A DNA stretch of 64,000 nucleotides, taken from NCBI GenBank assembly GCA_934202525.1, contig CAKPYB010000003.1, positions 62,001-126,000 of the forward strand. Direction: 5' to 3'. Origin of the DNA: an uncultured Prevotella sp. Its GTDB lineage: Bacteria; Bacteroidota; Bacteroidia; Bacteroidales; Bacteroidaceae. Below the pieces are notes generated by a model. The model worked only from the letters and a program-made list of their open reading frames with translations. It was not told where the DNA came from and ran no database searches. This document shows, one piece after another, positions 1-9,663 of the stretch. Numbering within the stretch: position 1 is the first letter of the stretch; each line of letters starts with the position of its first letter. The position numbers were made by a program, and so were the translations under genes.

Positions 1-2052
1 GAAGATGCTCTGGCGCTTCTTCGTCAGGTCTGGCTCCATCGTACACTTGATGATTTCTGCCTCACCATTCGGGTTGGCGGTGAAATAAATGACGCGGCTG
101 CCAGGTGTGCCCTGGGTGATGTCATACAACTTGTCGCGGGTCATGGCGGTTACGTTGAATCGCTTGATGAAGTAATCGCCCTGTTTGCCGTCGCGGTAAA
201 CACAGTTGTAGATGGTGCGCTTGTCGTTCTTCTTGAATACCTGTACATGGAGGATATTCTTGCCGACGAATATCTTGTCTGCTACCTTGGTGACTTTAAA
301 CTTACCATCCTTATAGAAGATGATGATGTCATCGAGGTCGGAGCAGTTGCATACGAATTCATCCTTCTTCAACCCTGTACCAACGAATCCTTCCTGACGG
401 TTGATGTAGAGTTTCTGGTTAGCCTCTACCACCTTTGTAACCTCAATGGTATCGAAGTTTCTTATTTCTGTTTTGCGAGGATGGTTCTTTCCATACTTGC
501 CCTTGAGATATTCAAACCAGTTGATGGTTACATCAGTCATGTGAGCCAGGTCGTTCTCTATCTCAGCAAGTTCTGCCTTAATCTTCATCAGCAGTTCGTC
601 TGCCTTATCCTTATTATATTTAAGGATTCGCTGCATCTTGATTTCCAGGAGTTTGAGAATGTCCTCGCGGGTAATTTCCCGATGGAAGGCATACTCTACC
701 ATCCCCTTACCGTCTACTTCGGCAGTAAAGAGCTTGTTCTTGAATGGCTCGAGTTTTGAATCGATGAAGGCAACAACCTCATCCTGACTCTTACTCTGCT
801 CAAACTTTCGCTCCTTGTAGATGCGTTCCTCGATGAAAATCCGTTCGAGAGAAGAGAAGAAGAGCTGCTCCTCCAATTCTCCCTTTCTGATCATCAGTTC
901 CTTGCGCAGCAATCCCATTGTTCGGTCTACGCTGTGGCGCAACACATCGCTGATGGTGAGGAATACAGGCTTGTTGTCTTCGATGACACAGCAGTTGGGC
1001 GAGATGTTTATTTCGCAATCGCTGAAAGCATAGAGTGCATCCATCGTTTTATCTGATGAGGTACCTGGTGCAAGATGCACAAGAATCTCAACATTTGCCG
1101 AAGTAACATCATCTACCTTGCGTGCCTTGATTTTACCCTTTTCTACCGCTTTGGTGATAGAGTCGATGAGGCTGCCTGTAGTCTTGCTGAATGGTATCTC
1201 GCTGATAACAAGTGTCTTGTTGTCGAGTTTGTCAATCTTGGCTCTTACTTTCAATGCACCACCTCGCTGGCCATCATTGTATTTGCTTACATCGATGGCA
1301 CCGCCTGTAGGGAAGTCGGGATAGAGTTGGAATGGCTCGCCCTTGAGATAGTGGACGGCAGCATCGCAAATCTCATTGAAATTATGTGGCAAAACCTTAC
1401 TGCTCAATCCCACGGCAATACCCTCGGCACCTTGTGCCAGGAGCAACGGGAATTTGGCAGGGAGCGTGATAGGCTCCTTGTTTCTGCCATCATAAGAGAG
1501 TTGCCAGTCGGTGGTCTTAGGATTGAAAACCACGTCGAGAGCAAACTTAGAGAGGCGTGCCTCGATGTATCGGGGAGCAGCAGCACGGTCGCCCGTAAGA
1601 ATGTTTCCCCAGTTACCCTGCGTATCGATGAGCAGGTCTTTCTGTCCCATCTGTACCAAAGCATCACCGATAGACGCATCACCATGAGGGTGAAACTGCA
1701 TGGTATGTCCCACGATATTGGCAACCTTGTTGTATCTTCCATCGTCCATGCGCTTCATAGAGTGGAGGATGCGTCGCTGTACCGGTTTCAAACCATCCTC
1801 AATATGAGGAACGGCACGTTCGAGGATAACATACGATGCATAGTCGAGGAACCAGTTCTGATACATTCCGCTGAGGTGATGTACAGCAGAAGCATCGAAT
1901 CGGTTCACCGGCTTATAATCGGAATGTTTTTCGGTCGAAATCTCCTCGTTGGCATCTTCAGCAGCATCCTGTTCAGATTCTGCAGAAGAATTTTCCAAAT
2001 TAGGAGAATTTTCCTCTTCAAGACCGTTTTTATCTTTAATTTCGTCGCTCAT
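1..2052 (-). CDS. parC: DNA topoisomerase IV subunit A (3' end outside window)
   Basis: Breakage-reunion subunit of a type IIA topoisomerase, which separates linked daughter chromosomes with the ATPase subunit ParE. The 684 codons present read without interruption and the C-terminus lies beyond base 1. Visible are an acidic N-terminal extension of about 40 residues, the DGLKPVQRRIL segment, the quinolone-pocket stretch HPHGDASIGDA, and the active-site tyrosine Tyr162 in AAAPRYIEARL. The N-terminal sequence resembles the ParC-like A subunit of Bacteroidota more than GyrA, which usually starts close to its DGLKPV motif. The ATG at 2052 follows a minus-strand TAnnTTTG box at 2088-2095. It is divergent from the glycyl-tRNA synthetase gene. 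A GyrA paralogue is the only real alternative. Confidence 0.93.
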   Translation of the reverse strand, partial: MSDEIKDKNGLEEENSPNLENSSAESEQDAAEDANEEISTEKHSDYKPVNRFDASAVHHLSGMYQNWFLDYASYVILERAVPHIEDGLKPVQRRILHSMKRMDDGRYNKVANIVGHTMQFHPHGDASIGDALVQMGQKDLLIDTQGNWGNILTGDRAAAPRYIEARLSKFALDVVFNPKTTDWQLSYDGRNKEPITLPAKFPLLLAQGAEGIAVGLSSKVLPHNFNEICDAAVHYLKGEPFQLYPDFPTGGAIDVSKYNDGQRGGALKVRAKIDKLDNKTLVISEIPFSKTTGSLIDSITKAVEKGKIKARKVDDVTSANVEILVHLAPGTSSDKTMDALYAFSDCEINISPNCCVIEDNKPVFLTISDVLRHSVDRTMGLLRKELMIRKGELEEQLFFSSLERIFIEERIYKERKFEQSKSQDEVVAFIDSKLEPFKNKLFTAEVDGKGMVEYAFHREITREDILKLLEIKMQRILKYNKDKADELLMKIKAELAEIENDLAHMTDVTINWFEYLKGKYGKNHPRKTEIRNFDTIEVTKVVEANQKLYINRQEGFVGTGLKKDEFVCNCSDLDDIIIFYKDGKFKVTKVADKIFVGKNILHVQVFKKNDKRTIYNCVYRDGKQGDYFIKRFNVTAMTRDKLYDITQGTPGSRVIYFTANPNGEAEIIKCTMEPDLTKKRQSIF

Positions 2053-2087
2053 ATATAGCTTTTAATACTTATTTTATTAATTTATGG

Positions 2088-2127
2088 CAAAAATACAACA
2101 TTTTTTCGAGAAAAAGAAGTATCTTTG
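2088..2127. promoter_or_regulatory. Divergent promoters between parC and glyS
   Basis: Two Bacteroidota -7 boxes (TAnnTTTG) face away from each other: TATTTTTG on the minus strand at 2088-2095, serving the topoisomerase gene, and TATCTTTG on the plus strand at 2120-2127, serving glycyl-tRNA synthetase. The -33 elements are weak. Confidence 0.5.
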
Positions 2128-2157
2128 CCGAAAATTTGAAAAAAATAAGATTTAATC

Positions 2158-3720
2158 ATGGCACAGGAAGATGTTTTTAAGAAAATTGTAAGCCATTGCA
2201 AGGAATATGGCTTCGTGTTCCCAAGTAGTGAAATTTATGATGGCTTGGCTGCCGTTTATGACTATGGTCAGAACGGTGTTGAGCTCAAGAACAATATCAA
2301 GCAGTACTGGTGGCAGAGTATGGTATTGTTGCACGAGAACATTGTAGGTCTCGATGCAGCTATCTTCATGCACCCTACCGTATGGAAGGCTTCCGGTCAC
2401 GTTGATGCCTTCAATGACCCATTGATTGATAACCGCGATTCAAAGAAGCGTTATCGTGCCGATGTGCTCATCGAGGATCACATGGCTAAGTATGAGGAGA
2501 AGATTGCCAAGGAGATTGCCAAGGCTCAGAAGCGTTTCGGCGATAGCTTTGATGAGGCTCAGTTCCGTGCAACCAATCCTCGCGTTCTGGAGAACCAGAA
2601 GAAGTTTGATGATCTCCATGCCCGCTATACTGAGGCTATGCAGGGTCCTAACCTGGAGATGCTGAAGCAGATTATCGAGGATGAGGGTATCGTTTGCCCT
2701 ATCAGCGGTACTAAGAACTGGACTGATGTTCGTCAGTTCAACCTGATGTTCTCTACCCAGATGGGTGCGGCAAGCGATGCAACAAGCAAGGTATATCTCC
2801 GTCCTGAGACAGCTCAGGGTATCTTTGTAGATTATCTGAGCGTTCAGAAGACCGGCCGTATGAAGTTGCCATTCGGTATCTGCCAGATTGGTAAGGCTTT
2901 CCGTAACGAGGTTGTAGCCCGTCAGTTCGTATTCCGTATGCGTGAGTTCGAGCAGATGGAGATGCAGTTCTTCTGCCAGCCTGGTACTGAGATGAAGTGG
3001 TTTGAGTATTGGAAGAAGGTTCGTCTGGCTTGGCACGAGGCTCTCGGTATGGGTAATGAGAATTACCGTTACCACGATCACGAGAAGCTGGCTCACTATG
3101 CCAATGCTGCTACCGACATCGAGTTTAAGATGCCATTCGGTTTCAAGGAGGTAGAGGGTATCCACAGCCGTACCAATTTCGACCTTTCTCAGCACGAGAA
3201 GTACAGCGGCCGTTCTATCAAGTACTTCGATCCTGAGAAGAACGAGAGCTATGTACCTTACGATGTAGAGACATCTATCGGTGTAGACCGTATGTTCCTC
3301 AGCGTAATGTGCCACTCTTACTGCGAGGAGAAGCTGGAGAATGGCGAGACACGTGTTGTTTTGCGCTTGCCAGAGGCTTTGGCACCTGTTAAGTGTGCTG
3401 TGTTCCCATTGGATAAGAAGTATGGTTTGCCAGAGTTGGCTCATGAGATTGTAGACGAGCTGAAGTTCCACTTCAATACTCACTATGGCGATCCTAAGGA
3501 TTCTATCGGTAAGCGTTATCGCCGTCAGGATGCTATCGGTACTCCATTCTGTATCACCGTAGACCACGAGACTCCAAACGATCATAAGGTAACTCTGCGT
3601 TATCGTGATACCATGGAGCAGGAGCGCGTAGCTATCTCAGATCTTCGCAGCATCATCGAGGAGCGCGTAAGCATCACTAGCGTATTGAAGAAGCTCGGCA
3701 AGGAAATCAAGAACTTCTAA
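2158..3720 (+). CDS. glyS: Glycyl-tRNA synthetase, single-chain alpha2 type
   Basis: Charges tRNA-Gly with glycine in the cytoplasm. The 520-aa protein is a class II synthetase with RPETAQG (215-221), motif 2 FRNE (248-251) leading into an arginine-rich stretch, and motif 3 GVDR (375-378). A C-terminal anticodon-binding domain covers roughly residues 400-510. This is the homodimeric type shared with archaea and eukaryotes, not the alpha2-beta2 GlyQ/GlyS enzyme of Proteobacteria. The ATG at 2158 is 30 bp after a TATCTTTG box. The next gene, an FKBP lipoprotein, starts 18 bp downstream on the same strand, so the two are probably co-transcribed. Confidence 0.96.
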   Translation: MAQEDVFKKIVSHCKEYGFVFPSSEIYDGLAAVYDYGQNGVELKNNIKQYWWQSMVLLHENIVGLDAAIFMHPTVWKASGHVDAFNDPLIDNRDSKKRYRADVLIEDHMAKYEEKIAKEIAKAQKRFGDSFDEAQFRATNPRVLENQKKFDDLHARYTEAMQGPNLEMLKQIIEDEGIVCPISGTKNWTDVRQFNLMFSTQMGAASDATSKVYLRPETAQGIFVDYLSVQKTGRMKLPFGICQIGKAFRNEVVARQFVFRMREFEQMEMQFFCQPGTEMKWFEYWKKVRLAWHEALGMGNENYRYHDHEKLAHYANAATDIEFKMPFGFKEVEGIHSRTNFDLSQHEKYSGRSIKYFDPEKNESYVPYDVETSIGVDRMFLSVMCHSYCEEKLENGETRVVLRLPEALAPVKCAVFPLDKKYGLPELAHEIVDELKFHFNTHYGDPKDSIGKRYRRQDAIGTPFCITVDHETPNDHKVTLRYRDTMEQERVAISDLRSIIEERVSITSVLKKLGKEIKNF

Positions 3721-3738
3721 TTAATCAAATACATTTAG

Positions 3739-4416
3739 ATGAATCTTAAGAGTTTGAAATATTTCTTCTTCCTCATGATGGCAGTGATCACACTGTCATC
3801 ATGCAGCGAAGATGATGATACCACCGACGAGTATGCCAACTGGCAGGAGCGTAACGACAAGGCGTTCGCCGACACGCTGGCGTATGCCAAGGCACAGATT
3901 GCTGCTGGCAGTACCGAGTGGAAGGTGATACCTAACTATAGCCTTGCCAACCAGAAGCCTAATGTGGGCGTCAATGGCAGCCAAGTGGTGCTCAAGTACA
4001 AGGACACCGACTATATCGTAGTGCATGTGCTCAACAAGGGCAATGGCAACGGGACGCCCCTCTATACCGACTCCATCCAGGTGAGCTATCGTGGCAGGTT
4101 GATACCTACCGACTCTTATGCCACAGGTTATGTCTTTGACCAATCGTTCACCGGAACGTATGACGTGACGACGGCATTGCCTGTAAAGGCAAAGACCGAT
4201 AAGGCCTCAAGTCAAAGCTCTGGCGGGTGGATAGATGGTTTTACCACAGCGTTGATGGCGATGCACCCTGGCGACCATTGGCAGGTGTTCATGCCAGCCG
4301 ACTTGGCTTATGGCTCCTCGGGGAATGGTAGTGTTCCTGCCTATTCAATGCTCCGTTTTGAGATGGTGCTCAAGAGTTATAAGAGAGCTTCTGGCAAGAA
4401 GTGGATTACTGAATAA
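3739..4416 (+). CDS. FKBP-type peptidyl-prolyl isomerase lipoprotein
   Basis: Predicted envelope foldase that isomerises X-Pro bonds. The 225-aa protein begins with a lipoprotein signal peptide ending in LSSC (Cys22) followed by an acidic stretch, which fits surface or periplasmic anchoring. The FKBP domain covers about residues 110-218, with YRGRL, FDQSF and a GWIDGFTTALMAMHPGD segment; the loop around PADLAYG matches the family active-site wall. It lies 18 bp after glyS and ends just before a strong hairpin terminator at 4439-4477, so glyS plus this gene look like one transcription unit. Confidence 0.88.
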   Translation: MNLKSLKYFFFLMMAVITLSSCSEDDDTTDEYANWQERNDKAFADTLAYAKAQIAAGSTEWKVIPNYSLANQKPNVGVNGSQVVLKYKDTDYIVVHVLNKGNGNGTPLYTDSIQVSYRGRLIPTDSYATGYVFDQSFTGTYDVTTALPVKAKTDKASSQSSGGWIDGFTTALMAMHPGDHWQVFMPADLAYGSSGNGSVPAYSMLRFEMVLKSYKRASGKKWITE

Positions 4417-4438
4417 GAATAAAGATTAAAAGAAGAGT

Positions 4439-4477
4439 ATGTGCATATGTTTGAAATGATATATGCACATATTTTTT
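4439..4477 (+). terminator. Rho-independent terminator after the FKBP gene
   Basis: A perfect 10-bp stem (4439-4448 with 4461-4470) has a 12-nt loop and is followed by a run of seven T residues. Confidence 0.8.
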
Positions 4478-4506
4478 TGTATGAGCGATATACGAGAAAT
4501 TAATTT

Positions 4507-5889
4507 ATGCTTTATAGCAAGAAGACAGATTATTTGATGGAGTCGATTCGGCTGGGTAGGGAGATGGATCGGCGCGAGAAACTCAATCTTATTGTAGGGT
4601 TGAGTATACCTTCTATGCTGGCTCAGATTTCTACGGTGATGATGTTCTTCATCGATGCTTCGATGGTGGGTCATCTGGGAGCAGAGGCTTCTGCCAGTAT
4701 CGGATTGATTGAGTCAACTACCTGGCTTATTGGTAGTTTGCTCAGTGCAGCGGCTACTGGCTTTTCAGTACAGGTGGCTCATTTTATTGGAGCTAATGAT
4801 TTTGCAAATGCCCGTCAGGTGTTTCGTCATGCGCTGATTTGCGGTGTGGCGTTCAGCATTTTTGTTTCTCTTCTCTGTGTCGGCATTCATGGTTATCTGC
4901 CTTATTGGCTGGGTGGAGGTGCTGATATTGCCACCAATTCCTCTCGCTATTTTCTGATATACGGTCTGGTACTGCCATTCGTTTTCCTTTATCATATATC
5001 CGAGATGATGCTGAAATCTGCGGGCAATATGCATACACCTAGTGTGATGGCAGTATTGATCTGCATCTGCGATGTGGTGTTCAATTACCTGTTTATCTAT
5101 ATCCTGAAGTTAGGTGTTGTGGGGGCTGCCTTAGGAACGGCGATGGCTTACGTCTGCATCTCTCTGCCTAATCTTTATATTGCAGGTTTCAGGAATAAGA
5201 TACTGAATCTCCGCCAGGACCATGTCCGTTTCCGTTGGGTCAGGTCGTATGTTCATAATGCATGTAAAATCAGCATTCCGATAGCCATACAGAACATATT
5301 GATGAGCGGGGCGCAGATAGTGAGTACCATGATTGTGGCACCTCTTGGCAATATAGCCATTGCTGCCCATTCTTTCGCTATTACGGCAGAGAGTCTTTGC
5401 TATATGCCAGGCTATGGTATTGGTGATGCGGCTACCACTCTGGTGGGACAGACGCATGGAGCAGGACGGATTGGTTTGTGCAAGAATTTTGCTTATATGA
5501 CAGTAGGACTTGGAATGGCAGTGATGGCTGTGATGGGAGTGGTGATGTATGTCTTTGCTCCTGAGATGATTGGCGTTCTTTCTCCGGTAGAAAGCATCCG
5601 TGAGATGGGAACCGTCTGTTTGCGCATCGAGGCTTTTGCTGAACCATTCTTTGCAGCCAGCATCGTGACCTACTGTGTTTGTGTAGGAGCGGGCGATACC
5701 AGAAAACCGGCGATGATCAATCTCGGTACCATGTGGCTGGTACGCCTTACCCTGGCTTATGCTCTTTCCAAGAGTTATGGCTTGGAGGGAGTATGGATAG
5801 CGATGGCTACCGAACTCACATTCAGGGGAATCCTCTTCCTTTTCCGCCTCTTCAGAGGTTCATGGATGAAGAGTTTTCATGTAGGTTAG
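4507..5889 (+). CDS. MATE family multidrug/sodium antiporter
   Basis: Inner-membrane exporter of the multidrug and toxic compound extrusion family, which uses a Na+ or H+ gradient to expel cationic drugs or metabolites. The 460-aa protein has about twelve hydrophobic segments arranged as two repeats, starting with the typical SIPSMLAQISTVMMFFIDA helix. The second half repeats the pattern (PIAIQNILMSGAQIVSTM). Length is normal for the family. An in-frame ATG at 4537 is a possible alternative start. It stands alone between a terminator and the promoter of the M16 protease. Substrate cannot be told from sequence. Confidence 0.9.
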   Translation: MLYSKKTDYLMESIRLGREMDRREKLNLIVGLSIPSMLAQISTVMMFFIDASMVGHLGAEASASIGLIESTTWLIGSLLSAAATGFSVQVAHFIGANDFANARQVFRHALICGVAFSIFVSLLCVGIHGYLPYWLGGGADIATNSSRYFLIYGLVLPFVFLYHISEMMLKSAGNMHTPSVMAVLICICDVVFNYLFIYILKLGVVGAALGTAMAYVCISLPNLYIAGFRNKILNLRQDHVRFRWVRSYVHNACKISIPIAIQNILMSGAQIVSTMIVAPLGNIAIAAHSFAITAESLCYMPGYGIGDAATTLVGQTHGAGRIGLCKNFAYMTVGLGMAVMAVMGVVMYVFAPEMIGVLSPVESIREMGTVCLRIEAFAEPFFAASIVTYCVCVGAGDTRKPAMINLGTMWLVRLTLAYALSKSYGLEGVWIAMATELTFRGILFLFRLFRGSWMKSFHVG

Positions 5890-5961
5890 AATTGGTTTTC
5901 TGCCTCCAATGTTAGTTTTAGGTTAAGATTTGCATACATTGGGAAGATATTCTCTAAAATG

Positions 5962-5993
5962 TTTGCAAATCTTTTTTATTTTTCTTAATTTTG
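5962..5993 (+). promoter_or_regulatory. Promoter of the M16 protease gene
   Basis: TTTG at 5962-5965 and TAATTTTG at 5986-5993, 20 bp apart, match the Bacteroidota primary sigma consensus. They leave an AT-rich leader of about 130 nt before the start codon. Confidence 0.65.
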
Positions 5994-6130
5994 CATCGCA
6001 GAAGATAACCATATTGCTTGGTTTATCGTTTATATATAGGTGAACTTATTAAGTAGCATGATATATATATAATAAGGTATACAGAAAGAATGATATAGAA
6101 AACATTAAATACATAAATAATTAAAATCAG

Positions 6131-8953
6131 ATGAAACTAAGAAAGATTTTTGCAGCAGTTGTGCTGTTCCTTTCTGCAGGTACAGCGATGGCACAGCAGA
6201 TGCCAGCTATTCCGGTAGACAAGAATGTGAAGATAGGTCGTCTTGATAATGGATTGACTTACTACATTCGTCACAACAGTTATCCTGAGCATGTAGCCAG
6301 TTTCTACATCGCTCAGAAAGTGGGTTCTATCAATGAGAATGATGACCAGCGCGGTTTGGCTCACCTCTTGGAGCACCTTGCCTTCAATGGTACCGACCAT
6401 TTCAAGGGCAACTCTCTGCAGGACTATCTGCAGAGCATCGGCGTACAGTATGGCCGTAATCTCAACGCCTATACAGCAGTAGAGAAGACAGTTTATTACT
6501 TTACCGATGTTCCTACTACCCGTGCAACAGCCGTAGACTCCTGTATGCTTATCCTCAAGGACTGGAGTAATGGTATCAGTCTTACCGAGGATGCTATCGA
6601 GAGCGAGCGCGATGTGGTACACAACGAGTACCGTATGCGCATCGTAGGCCAGCAGCGCATGATAGAGCGTTCACTTCCTAAGCTCTATCAGGGCGAAAAG
6701 TATGGCTACCGTTTCCCAATCGGTTTGATGAGCGTTATCGATGGCTGTAAGCCAGAAACTCTCCGTGCTTACTATCGCAAATGGTATCGCCCAGACAATC
6801 AGGCAATTATCATCGTGGGTGATGTAGATGTTAATCATATCGAAGCTAAGATTAAGGAACTCTTCTCTGGTATCAAGGTGCCTAAGAATGCCGCTAAGAT
6901 AGAGAAGGTTGAAGTAGCAGATAATGATACAGCCATCTATGTTGTCGACAAGGATAAGGAGCAGCAGGTTGATCTCTTCCAGGTTTATATGAAGCACAAT
7001 GCTGTGCCAGATTCTCTGAAGAGCAACATGAGCTATCTCCTGAAGGGATACATGGATAATGTGATTTCTTCTATGATTGCTGCCCGTTATGCTGAGAAGG
7101 CATTGGAGCCAGACTGTCCATATCTCCAGGCAAATGCCGGTGATGATTCATATCTGATTTCAAGCACTAAGGATGCTTTCACCCTTACCGGTGTGGCTAA
7201 GCCAGGAAAGATTAAGGAGGCTTATGCTGCTGTTCTCCGCGAGGCACAGCGTATGCATGAGTTCGGCTTTACAGCTACTGAGTATCAGCGTGCCAAGGAT
7301 GAATTCATGAGCCAGGTTGACAAGGCTCTTGCCAACAAGGATAAGATGAAGAACGAGCAGTTTACCACCCAGTATGTGGATAACTTCACTTCTAACGAGC
7401 CTATTCCTTCAGTAGAAGAGGAGAGCCAGATTTGGAAGATGGTAGTTCCAAACTTGCCACTTGAGGTTATCAACAGCTATGCCAAGCAGTTGGTTTGCCA
7501 GAGCGATACCAACCTTGTTTCATTGGTTATGATGCGTGAGCAGGCTGGTGCTGTTTATCCTACAGAGCAGGAACTTGCTGCCATCGTAAAGCAGGTACGT
7601 GCTGAGAAGCTCGAGGCTTATGTGGATAATGTTAAGCAGGAACCTCTCATTGCTCAGGCTCCTAAGGCTGGTAAGATTAAGAAGACTGTTGAGAACAAGA
7701 AGTTGGGCTTCAAGGAGTTGACTCTTTCTAATGGCGCTAAGGTGGTATTGAAGAAGACCGATTTCAAGGACAACGAGATTGCTTTCGCTGCTTCAGCCAA
7801 TGTGGGTTATTCTACTTTCGGCAAGGCAGACTTCATGAATGCTGCATTCGCTGCTGATGTGCTCGATGCCAGTGGGCTTGGCAATTTCTCAAGCAATGAA
7901 CTTGAAAAGGCTATGGCTGGTAAGCAGGCTGGCGTTTCGTTCAGCTTGAGTCCTTTCAATCATGGTTTGAAGGGTAATTCTACTCCTAAGGACATCGAAA
8001 CCCTGATGCAGCTCATCTATCTCAAGATGACCGCAGTAAGCAAGGACCAGAAGAGCTTCGACAATATGAAGAGTATGATGGCTACTGTTCTTGCCAACAA
8101 GAGCAACAACCCAAGCCTCGTATATCAGGATTCTGTTCAGAGCACCCTCTATTTGGGTAGCAAACTTGCCCGTGTGCCAGAGGCAAACGATATAAAGGAT
8201 ATCAACTACGACCGTATCCTGGAGATTGGTAAGCAGTTCTACGGCAATGCCAAGGACTTCACCTTCTATTTCGTAGGTAACTATGATGAGAAGACTCTCC
8301 TCCCACTCATCGAGCAGTATATCGCCAGTCTGCCAAACAATGGCTTCAAGCTGAAGAACAAGCAGATTCCTTATGCTAATGGTAAGGTAAGCAATGTCTT
8401 TACCAAGGCAATGGAGAACCCACAGAACCAGGCTACAGAGATCTGGTATACCAAGGCTCCATTCACCTTGCAGTATATGGTTCTTGCTGATGTTTCAGCC
8501 CGCCTTTTGGAGATGAAGTATTTGCGTACTATCCGTGAGGAACTTAGTGCTGCTTATCATGCAGGTGCAAACTATGGTTTGCTTCGTGATTATGACAACA
8601 AGGCAGCCATCTCTATTTCAGCCGTGGCTCAGTTGAACCCAGAGAAGTCGGATATTGCTATTCCTTACTTCTTCAAGGGTATGGAAGAGACCGTAGCTCA
8701 GCCAAATGCAGAAGACCTTCAGAAGGTAAAGGAGATTCTCCTGAAGCAGGCAGCTGTAAGCGAAAAGACTAATGGCTATTGGCTCGGTGCATTGAGCACA
8801 TTCGAGCGTATGGGTGTTGATACTCATAGCGATTACAAGGAGATGGTGAAGAATCTGAAGGCATCTGAGATTTCAGACTTCCTGAAGAATGTCATCTTGA
8901 AGAGTGGTAATCACTTCGAGATCATCATGAAGGCTGTGAAGAACGAGAAGTAA
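6131..8953 (+). CDS. Secreted M16 family zinc metalloprotease
   Basis: Predicted periplasmic or membrane-associated insulinase-type protease (pitrilysin family) that degrades peptides. The 940-aa protein has a signal peptide (about residues 1-21, cut after AMA) and the inverted zinc motif His78-x-x-Glu81-His82. The distal ligand Glu159 follows after exactly 76 residues, the classic HxxEH-x76-E spacing. A second M16 half (about residues 530-930) lacks the zinc motif, as is normal for the non-catalytic half. It has its own promoter and is followed by a strong terminator. Confidence 0.92.
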   Translation: MKLRKIFAAVVLFLSAGTAMAQQMPAIPVDKNVKIGRLDNGLTYYIRHNSYPEHVASFYIAQKVGSINENDDQRGLAHLLEHLAFNGTDHFKGNSLQDYLQSIGVQYGRNLNAYTAVEKTVYYFTDVPTTRATAVDSCMLILKDWSNGISLTEDAIESERDVVHNEYRMRIVGQQRMIERSLPKLYQGEKYGYRFPIGLMSVIDGCKPETLRAYYRKWYRPDNQAIIIVGDVDVNHIEAKIKELFSGIKVPKNAAKIEKVEVADNDTAIYVVDKDKEQQVDLFQVYMKHNAVPDSLKSNMSYLLKGYMDNVISSMIAARYAEKALEPDCPYLQANAGDDSYLISSTKDAFTLTGVAKPGKIKEAYAAVLREAQRMHEFGFTATEYQRAKDEFMSQVDKALANKDKMKNEQFTTQYVDNFTSNEPIPSVEEESQIWKMVVPNLPLEVINSYAKQLVCQSDTNLVSLVMMREQAGAVYPTEQELAAIVKQVRAEKLEAYVDNVKQEPLIAQAPKAGKIKKTVENKKLGFKELTLSNGAKVVLKKTDFKDNEIAFAASANVGYSTFGKADFMNAAFAADVLDASGLGNFSSNELEKAMAGKQAGVSFSLSPFNHGLKGNSTPKDIETLMQLIYLKMTAVSKDQKSFDNMKSMMATVLANKSNNPSLVYQDSVQSTLYLGSKLARVPEANDIKDINYDRILEIGKQFYGNAKDFTFYFVGNYDEKTLLPLIEQYIASLPNNGFKLKNKQIPYANGKVSNVFTKAMENPQNQATEIWYTKAPFTLQYMVLADVSARLLEMKYLRTIREELSAAYHAGANYGLLRDYDNKAAISISAVAQLNPEKSDIAIPYFFKGMEETVAQPNAEDLQKVKEILLKQAAVSEKTNGYWLGALSTFERMGVDTHSDYKEMVKNLKASEISDFLKNVILKSGNHFEIIMKAVKNEK

Positions 8954-8974
8954 AATCTCGGACTTGAATAATAA

Positions 8975-9033
8975 ACGTAAAAATCCCGTTGTACAAGCCG
9001 GATGGCTGACAACGGGATTTTTACGTTTTTTTT
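8975..9033 (+). terminator. Strong rho-independent terminator after the M16 gene
   Basis: A perfect 18-bp stem (8975-8992 with 9009-9026) has a 16-nt loop containing a small internal AGCC/GGCT stem. It runs into an uninterrupted T tract on the plus strand, with A residues on the 5' side, so it may also work on the minus strand. Confidence 0.88.
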
Positions 9034-9159
9034 CTTTTCCCAAAATTTCTGAAACTCATCATTTAAGAGTCGTTTCGAAAAATCTCTCTTTAAAAGAAAG
9101 GATGCGTCCTTATAAGAACTTCATCTTTTCCTCCTTTTACTTCGTGTCTTTGAAGGGGA

Positions 9160-9276
9160 TTAGCCTCTTCTCTTTGCCTTAGCAGCAAGAGCTTCACGGC
9201 GATCCTGAAGAATCTGTTGGCATCTATCGATAGCCTGATTCTGATTCTCTGAATTTACCTTAATTAAATCATTCAT
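9160..9276 (-). CDS. Small basic protein of 38 aa, unknown function
   Basis: A 38-codon frame starts at ATG 9276 and stops at 9160. The product begins MNDLIKVNSENQNQAIDRC and ends in a basic stretch (AKAKRRG). It is strongly amphipathic, probably one helix, with alternating acidic and basic residues and no signal peptide. Codon use resembles neighbouring real genes (GAT, GAG, CGT, GCT). A minus-strand TATCTTTG box sits at 9304-9311, 28 bp upstream of the ATG, which supports expression. I do not recognise the family. It is convergent with the M16 gene, whose terminator lies between them. Confidence 0.55.
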   Translation of the reverse strand: MNDLIKVNSENQNQAIDRCQQILQDRREALAAKAKRRG

Positions 9277-9663
9277 AACCTATTGATATTTGTTAACTGG
9301 TTGCAAAGATAGAAGTTTCTACCTATTTCTAGGTACAAAATGCATGAAAATGCGTGTTTTATTCGTTATTTTTTGATTTATGTCAAAAAAACGTGCAATC
9401 GTTTGAACTGTTTTCCCCCTTTCTAACGATATTCTGCCTATATTGAATGATTTTTTCTTTATCTTTTAAACGATTTGTCATCGCAATCGTCTATAATAAC
9501 GTAAAAAGAGCAGAAATGATGAGTTTTTAGGGAGATTCATACGCGAAATAGGGATTTTTCTTATCGTATTCCCGATTTTTTTGCGAACTTTGCACCCGAA
9601 AGAACAATAGAAAGTATTGGGTATATATAAATAAGAGTGATAAAAATAAATATATAGAAAGTA
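9277..9663. other. Intergenic region between the 38-aa gene and the DUF4923 gene
   Basis: This 387-bp AT-rich stretch holds the minus-strand -7 box of the small gene (9304-9311) and a weak plus-strand promoter-like sequence ending in ACTTTGC near 9590. I see no other gene, hairpin or repeat. Confidence 0.5.

Noticed and set aside
1075..2058. Long plus-strand open frame (327 aa) over the topoisomerase gene
   Set aside because: It is the antisense of a well-conserved gene and shows no domain; codon use is poor.
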